This document shows positions 30,001 through 39,000 of a stretch of DNA of 64,000 nucleotides, piece by piece. Position numbers and translations under genes: made by a program. This stretch comes from Magnetococcus marinus MC-1 (GTDB lineage: Bacteria; Pseudomonadota; Magnetococcia; Magnetococcales; Magnetococcaceae), in the NCBI RefSeq assembly GCF_000014865.1, contig NC_008576.1, forward strand, positions 2,757,501 to 2,821,500, given 5' to 3'. The number at the start of each line of letters is the position of its first letter. Position 1 is the first letter of the stretch. The notes under the pieces were generated by a model that saw only the letters and a program-made list of their open reading frames with translations, did no database searches and had not been told where the DNA came from.

Positions 30001-33000
30001 GACCCGTACCCGGTCGCCAATTTTAAGATCCTGCACCCCAGAACGGTCGGTGTAACTAAGCCCCACATAGTTGATGAGCGCCTTGGCCGCCAGGGTCAAC
30101 TCACTCTCATTGGCCGAGGTTACAGCGGCCAGATCCACATCCGACGTCACCCGAGCATCATCTTTGGCCTCCACCGACAGGTTGCCCGCGTCGGTTGTCA
30201 CGGAGCGTCCCGCACCCTGGATGGTGGCCACCACCGAGGCGCTGACCATGTTACTGGCCAGTACAAAGCCCACACTGGTACCCGACGCTTTACTGGCACT
30301 GCCCGCCACGCTGGAGGCCGCACCGCTAACCCCCTCGCTATTGGAGGAAGCCGCCGCCAGATCCGAAGTGGTTTCATTGCTGATGGCGCTGTGGATATAG
30401 GCTTCGGAATCCGCATGCACGGCCACATTGCCCGCCGCATGGATGTCAGAATTTTCAATATAGGAACGGGTTGCGACGGGATCTTCATCCCCAATAGAGC
30501 TACCCACCAGGGCATCCACGGCGGCAAACAGCACATTTTGCGCTTTCCACCCCACCGTATTAAAGGCCAACGTCACCCCAACGGCGGTACCGTCGGAGGT
30601 CATGGCACTGCGGTTATTGGCGACAATATGGGCCGACTCCAGCGCCTCGACCTTTACATCCCCCAGCAGGGTTAACACCGAAGCGTCCACAATGTGGGCA
30701 TCGGCCCCGCTGAGCACCAGATTGGTGGCAATCACACCACCCACCGCCAAACCACCCGACGACGAGCCGCCCCCTAACTGACCGCTCTTATCCGTGACCG
30801 CCGTGGCGGTGGCATCCAACATCGCTTTGATAATGGCATTATCGGTGGCGCTCACCGTTACCGCGCCCGCCTCCACCGTGGCCCGCAGGATATAGGCATT
30901 GGCCTGCCCGCGCACATCATTGCGTACCACCACGCCACCCACCGCAACCGCTTTGGATGAGCTGCCCTCTTCCAGGGCATTCAGTGCCGTATCATTGGGC
31001 GCGGCCTCACTGGCCAGCACCTCCATGCTCTGAATGCGCACCCCGTCAACCTCACCGGCAAAACCAACCACCCAGCCTTGGCCCCCTTCGGCTCCGGTGG
31101 CGGCACGCACCACCACCTGCAAGCCGTGCTCATCCAACCGCTGCGTGGTGGTTTCACCCTCCAGCGCCCCACTGCGGGCACCGGCAATGGCCAACTCTAT
31201 GGTGGTGGCATTGGCATCCAACGCCAAAGCGGTGGCCTCATAGAGCACACCGTCGATGGCAACCCGCAGGTCAAATGATGCCGCTTCGCCCAGCATGGCG
31301 GGATTAAGCAGGAACTCGGGGGCGGTACTGGCGCGGCCTTCGATCAAAGTCGCGGTGCGGCTTGCCACCCCTTGGCTGGCTTCAACCACCCGCAGGTTAG
31401 GCACATTTTGGTCGGCCCAGGCACCACCAAAGAGAACTTGGTAGCCCCCTTCTGCATCGGCCACCACTGCCGTTGCACCCTCGCCCAGGGTCTCATTGAG
31501 CGCCGTTTCAATGCGTTGTGCTTGGTCGTCGGCAGTAAACCCGACACTGCCATCGCTCAGCGTTGTGCTGCTAAACAGCAACACCCCATCAGAACTGGTA
31601 CTGCTGCTGGCTTGCAGCAATGCCAGATCGGTTGCCGCCTGCTCGCCCGCAAAGCGAATTTCAAACGACCAACCCACCAGCGAATTTTCTTGGTAACTCA
31701 CCGCCACATTGCCCGCGCCCACCCATTGCGACAGGGCCGATTGGAGCGAGGCGGCATTATCCTGCATCGCCGCCAACAGATCTTCGGCAGAGTCGCTGGC
31801 CGGGCCATTAAAGGCCACCATGCTCTGCAAACCACCTAGGCTCACCAGATAGTTGAGCTGCAAGGCTTCGCTCTGCTGGCTTTGGGTGGCGGCTTCCGCC
31901 GTTAGGTTAAACCGTAGCGGGCTACCCTCTTTACCCACCACCTGCAAAGCGCCTAAGCCCTCTAACTGCTGGGCCAGTTCGGCGTCAAAATGGATGGTGT
32001 AGTGTTGATTGTTCAGGGGCGATTGCAAACCCTCAACGGTAATGCCCCCCAGTCGGTAGTTATCGGTAGAACCCAACCGGGTGGCACGTCCGCTTATACC
32101 CAACAAGGAGGCCAACGACTCGGCAATATGTCGCCCTTGACTAAAGGGCATGCCGTTGTAAGCGGTCTTTTTCGACAGGGTGGTGTCATCCCCATCAAAG
32201 TAAAACTTAAAGTAGTCTGACGCCCCAGGGGTCTGCCCATTGGGGTAGCTAATCTGGAGATCATAGCGGGTGGTGACACCCTCAACCACAGTCGGCACCA
32301 AAGAGGTGGTGGACATGATGGTCAGTCGCTGGACCTCATCCGCATGCTGCCCCAGCGTGAGCACCTCTACCGGTGCGGTAACTTCGTCACCCAGCGCCAA
32401 CCGTACCGTTGGCCGATCCTCCACATCTGGCACAAAACCCTCGGCTAATGTGAGGGTAAGGTGTTGCATCTCCGCCTGACCACTTGCCCCATCGCTCACC
32501 TGGAGCAGCGCCGACCAGTTATCCCCGCCGGTGGTGTCGCCGGTGGTGTCGCCGGTGGTGTCGCCGGTGGTGCCGGTGGTGTCGCTGGTGGTGCCGCCGG
32601 TGGTGCCGGTGGTGTCGCCGGTGGTGTCGCCGGTGGTGCCGGTGGTGCCGGTGGTGTCGCCGCCGGTTGCGGTGGCGTTGCTGCCCAGTAAGGTGTTAAA
32701 GCCGTTAATCAGGGTATCTTTGTCGATGGTGCCAAAATCCAAGTCGGGAATGCGCAGATCCAGCACTTGGGTCGCTTCGGTATCAATAAAATAGCTCAGC
32801 ACATCCAACGCGGTTTGGGGCAGCACATCCAGCAGATTAAAACCAATATAGCTGTCACCCAGCTCATCCACCCCCAAATTTAGATAGGGAATATCCAGCC
32901 CATTAATCAGCTCGGACAGCGGCAGGGTGGTATCAAACTGCTCGCTATAACTGCTCTCAATACCCAACAGATCCAAAATGGAGGCGTAACTGGAGAAATC

Positions 33001-36000
33001 GGCCAGACTGACCTGAATATCCCCCTTCAGGGCAGGATCGTAGAGACGTACCTCGGTGGGCAGGGTCTTGAGCAGATCCATCAATTGATCCACACCCGGG
33101 ATCGCCTCACCAATGGTGCCCAAATCCAGCGTTGGCACCACCAAATCCACCGTCTCGGCATCCCCATCGACAAAAATATCAATCAGGTTATAGGCGGCCT
33201 CTGGCAGCACATCCTGGAGGGTAAAGTTGGCCAGATCAAAACCAAGCCCCGCCTGACTGGCCAATTCGGCCACCGGCAGATCCATATCTATATCAAAGCC
33301 CAACAGCGTACCGGTTATATTGAAATCCGCGAGACTGTAGTTGCCCGGGATGATCTTAATCAGGTCTAAAAAGGCATCTTTCCACGAGTTGGGGTCCAAC
33401 ACATCCACCAGCAACTCACCCCCCACCGGGGTATAACCCACCAATTCGTCATCCAATAGCGCCCGATCCAGATCCAGCACCGGCAGCGCTGCGACAACGG
33501 GATCCAAAGCGCTGTCAATATAGGCGCTATAGGCCGCAGGAGTATCCACCAACAGGGTGGGTGCAAAACCCAGTAGCAGGGTTCTACCCAACAACGTTAC
33601 CTTCATCTGCGGCAACGTTACCTCAAACTGACTGGGTAACAGCTGACCTTCAAACCCTTCGGGTAGATCCAGATAGAGCGCCACATCCAAGGTAGGCATC
33701 TCTGGCTCAAAACGGCCATCCAGCCAAGCGTCAATATCCACCATATCCAGCAGCGAGGTATCCTGCCAACCCACGCCGACGTCGGCCCCCCAGGTGACCA
33801 TTTGCCCATTGATCTCCAGCTCACCCAACGCCTGCCGGTAGGCATAATAGGGCAGCTGAGGATCGGGTAGCAGGAGATCCAGATTTAAGGTAGGCCCTTG
33901 AAAATTAATACCCGCCAGGTCAAAACCAGGGGCTTGCAGGCTGATACCGGTATTGGACGCGCTAAAGCCCGCCTCCACCGACTCACCCAGCAGCATGTCA
34001 AACAGGCGCAGATCTTGCCAACCCAGGCCCGCCTTAAGCCCCACATCATAGGCCTCGCCCGCAACCGTCACGCTGCTGGCCACCAGCGCTTCTTCGTAGT
34101 AAGGCAGCTCGGGATTGTTAATCAGTAGATCAATACCCGGAATGCTGTAGTCCAAGGCCAAATCATCCAGCGCCAGCTCCACCACATCGGCATCGGGATC
34201 AATAAACAGCTCTACCAACGTGTAGACCGACTCGGGCAACAGCTCTTCAAGGGTAAAATCGTTCAGGGAGAACGGCAGGATCTGCGACGCCAGCACATCC
34301 ACCGTCTCCAACAAAGGCGAGCCGGTGATCATGTAGTGCGAGGGTAAAATCTGAATCAAGCCCAACAGTGCGGTTTTCATCGACTCTGGATCGGTGATGT
34401 CCACCACCACTTCGCTACCATCGGGTTGATAAACCGCTAACTCTTCACTAAGAATAAACGCATCCATATCCAAGCCGGGCAAAGCAGCCTGAAGCGGCGG
34501 CAGGCTGCTATCCACAAACGCAGCATAGGCGTCGGGCATGGCGACTGTGATGGATTCTCCAAAACCCAGCAACACCGTTTCACCCAACAGCGAGAGCTTC
34601 ATGGAGGGTAGCGCAATCTCTACCTCAGCAGGGAGCAGCTGACCTTCAAAGCCCTCGGGCAGATTGAGATAGAGGGAGAGATCCAGGCTTGGCAGGTTGG
34701 GCTCAAAACGGCCATCCAGCCACGCCTGAACATCCACCAAATCCAACAGCGTCGCATCTTCCCAACCCAGGGCGACGTTAGCGCCCCACTCAATGCTCTC
34801 ACCATTGATCTCAACCGTACCAAGGGCTTGGCTGTAGGTCAGATAGGGCAGTTCGGGATCAGGCAGAATCAGCTCCAGATTAAGCTCCGGACCCTGCAAC
34901 GTGACCCCGGCAATATCATAGCTGGGGGCTTGCAGGTGGATGCCCGTATCCAAGCCGCTCATAGAGGCCGCCGGGGCATCCCCCAACAGCATCTCCAGCA
35001 GGGTCATATTCTGCCAACCAAAACCGGCTTTCAGACCCACTTCCCAATCGGTATCCCCAATATTGACCGTGGTAAAAATGAGCTCTTTTTCAAAATAGGG
35101 TAGCTCAGGATTGCTCACATCAATGGTCAGGGCGTCATCCCAATACCCCTCTGCGCGGGGCTCGCTGCCCACCTGCTTAAACAGCGCATCCAGATCAATC
35201 TCACCCAGCGAAACCTCCAGCGGTGCCAGCTCAGGATCAATATAATCGGCCATGGCGTCCGGGGTTTTAATGACAATCTCCGCGCCAAAGGTCAAACGGA
35301 CCGGCTTGCCAAACAGCGTCACCAGGACATCTGGTGGCTGAAGCCGTAGCTCGGCAGGCAAAAACTTGAGGGAGTCAATCTCCATATCGCCAAAAAAGAG
35401 CGATGCCTCAAAGCTGGGCATGATGGGGGCAAACTCACCTTGTAGCAGCGCCTCCAAATTAACCATATCCAGCAGGCGCATATCCTGCCAACCCACGGCG
35501 GCACGCACCCCCCATTCAAAGTTCTGCCCACCATGCTCAATGCTGCCCAACACCTCCTCGACCGAGAAATAGGGTAAAACAGGGTTGGGAAAATCCAAGG
35601 CGAGATTAAACTCGGGGCCCGCAAAATTACGCCCCCCCAGATCCAGCGAAGGCACCGTAAATTTCAGGCCATCCTCGGTCTGCTCCACGCCACCCGCAAC
35701 GGCGCCCCCGCTGCCCGCAATAAACTCCAGAAACGAAAGGTTGCGCCAACCCACTCCAGCACTAAAACCCAGGTCAAAGGACTCCCCACCCAGGGTGATG
35801 TTGCCAAAGTTTACAGCCCGCTCAAAATAGGGCATTTGCGCCCCTTCCAGCAGGGCAATTAACTCCGCCGCTTTACCCTTGGGCGGTACCAGTTCATACC
35901 AATAGCCGCTATCACTGTAGTCCACACCGCTCAGATCCAGGGTCAGACTATCCCCTCCCATATAGCGATAGATCTTACCGCTTTTGCCGCCCCCCTCATG

Positions 36001-39000
36001 GTCCACCGCCACCATAACCTGTTGGCCAAAGGCGATCTCTTGCTCACCATCGCCGCTGTTAAAATCCACCCGTGCATAAGCCTCATCCTCAGCGGCGGCC
36101 GCCTCCCCCGCTGCCGTGGCAACCAGCAATGTGGTCGCCAGTACACTGGGGGCATCATCGGCGTGGAGGGTCAAGGTACCACCCACCACAATGCTCTGCT
36201 CGCTATCGGCAGGTTCGACAATATAGGCATCGGCCCGGGTGCTCACCATATTGGAGCCCAGCACGATGGCCGCCGCTGCGGAGCTACCCCCGGCGCTGGC
36301 TTCATTGCTGGTGCTGGCCTCAATGTTGCCCGACACCAGCGCATTGACCAACAAATCCCCCCCCACTTGCAGGGTGGCGTCATCCACCTTCGCCAACACG
36401 GCAGCGGGCTGTTCATCCCCAATGGCGGTGCCCAACAGGGCATCCACCGCCAACGCAAACAGATTTTGCGGCTGCCAACCCACCGTATTAAAGGCCAGTG
36501 TGACCCCCACGGCGGTACCGTTGGAAGAGCTCATAATGGCGCTATTTTCCGCCATTAAATCGGCGCGGTTCTCCCCATAAACCTGCATATCCCCACCCGC
36601 CAGCAGGTTGCTACGGGTAATGGTAGCCTGGGCACTGCTCAACAGGGTATTGGTGGCAATCAAACCATTCAGGGCCAAACCGGAGCTGGCATCCCCTTCG
36701 GCACTGGTGGTGCTGCTGCCCGTCAGGGTGGCCGAAATCGCGGCGGACTCCAGCGCCAGCACCGACAGATCCCCCCCCACCGTCACATCCACCCGGTCCA
36801 ATCCCGCTGTCACGGCACCGCGCACATCATTGCGTACCACCACCCCACCCACGGCGGCACCACCGGCACTGGTGCTGCTCAGGGCAATCGCCGACTCCAC
36901 CACCGCAGCATCCAAGGCCGCCACCGTCAAACCGCCACCGGCACTTAGGCTCAAGCGATCATCCCCAGCGGTCGCCTCACTGGCATAGGGGCTAATCCAG
37001 GCATGAACACGGCTGCTTACCAAGTTGCTGGCCAGCACAAAACTGGCCGCTGCATGGTCAGCATTGGCCGCCGCCGCATTATTTAAGGTCGCATAAATCC
37101 CCGCCCCGATGGGTGCATCCTCCACCGCATCAAAGGCCCCCGCGCTTACCGTAACATCCCCCCCCGCACGAAAGCTGGTGGAGACCATGTAGGCGGTGGT
37201 CTCCGCCGGCTGCTCATCACCAATGGAGGTACCCAACAGGGCATCAATGGCATTTGCAAACAGATTTTGAGGGGCCCAACCAATGCTATTAAAGGCCAAT
37301 GTCACCCCAACGGCGGTGCCGTCCGACTCGATCACCGCGCTATTATCGGCCACAATGGAAGAGACATTATCCGCCGCCACTGTTAAAGCGCCATCCACAT
37401 CAATGGCACTGCGCAGCACATGGGCATCGGCACGGCTAAGCACCAAGTTGGTGGCGATCAAGGCATTCACCGCCAAGGGAGAACTTTGGGGAGCCCCCAC
37501 TGCATCCGCCCCAGGGGCCGCCTCCTCTTCCCCACTCAGGGTAAGGGTTTGGCCCGCTGCGGTCGCGGCAATGGTGGCAGACTCCAAGGCGCTCAGGGTA
37601 AAATCGCCCCCCCCAGCCATCACCGCATCATATACCTCGGCCAACACATCCCCGCGTACATCATTACGCACCACCAAACCGCCCAATGCAGTACCACCAC
37701 CACTGCTGGCACTCAGGCTGACATTGGCTTCGATGGCCGCGCGATCGCTGCCCAGCAGGCTCATATCGCCCCCGGCGCTGAGCACCATATCCCCCAGCTC
37801 ATCTTCGCCCTTACGCACAAAGGCCCGCACCCGTGAAGCCACCATATTACTGGCCAAAATAAAGCTGGCCGCCGCGCTGGCCCCACTGGAGGAGGCTTCA
37901 TTAAGAATATTGGCCATAATCTGGGCGTCGCCTTCCGCCGCGACATGCAGATTGCTCCCCGCTTCAATGGCGCTGTTGTAGATCACCGCCTGCACGGCGG
38001 CGGGCTGGGCATCCCCTAAAGAGGTCCCCAACAGGGCATCCAAACTGTTAAAAAGAATATTTTGTGGCTGCCAGCCGATGGTATTAAAGGCCAGCGTGAC
38101 CCCCACCGCCGTACCACCGGATGAGATAAGCGCACGGTTTTCAGCATCAATCAGCGAACCATTGCGGGCATCTATTTGCACCGAACCAGCGCTGACAATA
38201 GCGCTATTGATGACGGTGGCCCGCACATCGCTAAGCACGCTATTGGTGGCAATCAAGGCATTGACCGCCAAACCGCCCGCCTGCTCTTGCTCGGCGGCTT
38301 CATCCTCCGACAGGGTCTGCACCTCGCCATTCAGCCGGGCGGTGATGGTGGCCGAACCCCGGGCCAGGATCTCCACATCCCCACCAATCTCTAGGTGAGC
38401 CTCATCCAGCAGGGTAGCAACCGCATTGCGCACATCGTTGCGCACCACCAACCCCCCCACCGAGGTACCACCCGCGCTGCTGGAACCCATGGTCACCTCA
38501 GCCAACACCCCGGCGGTGTCACTGGCTTTAAGGGTAAAATGGCCCCCGATGTTATGGATAGTCTCCCCCACGCTGGGCACATCTTCATCGGGCGTGGCAT
38601 AGGGGTTAAACAGGGCATCGGCGCGGGAGCTCACCATGTTGCTGGCCAACACAAAGCTCACCGCTGCGCTCTCCCCTTGGGAGGCGACGCTATTGATGAC
38701 CGAAGCATTAATTTGCGGCACCTGCACCGCCGTAACCGCCACATCCCCACCAATGAGCAGACGGCTATCCCGCACCTGCGCCCGCACCGAAGCAGGACGC
38801 TCTTCGCCTATTTCGCTGCCAATCAGGGCATCCAGCGCGGCATACAACACATTTTGCGCCTGCCAGCCGATGGTATTAAAGGCTAAGGTCGCCCCCACAG
38901 CGGTGCCCGAACTCTCGGTTACAGCGCTGTTTACCGCATCAATGGAGACCGCATTATCGGCCTCCACCTGCATGCTGCCATCCGTCGAGATAATGCCATC

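Noticed and set aside
32521-32700. Possible CRISPR or satellite array
   Set aside because: Units are 9-12 bases with no spacers and encode an in-frame Thr-Gly-Asp linker.
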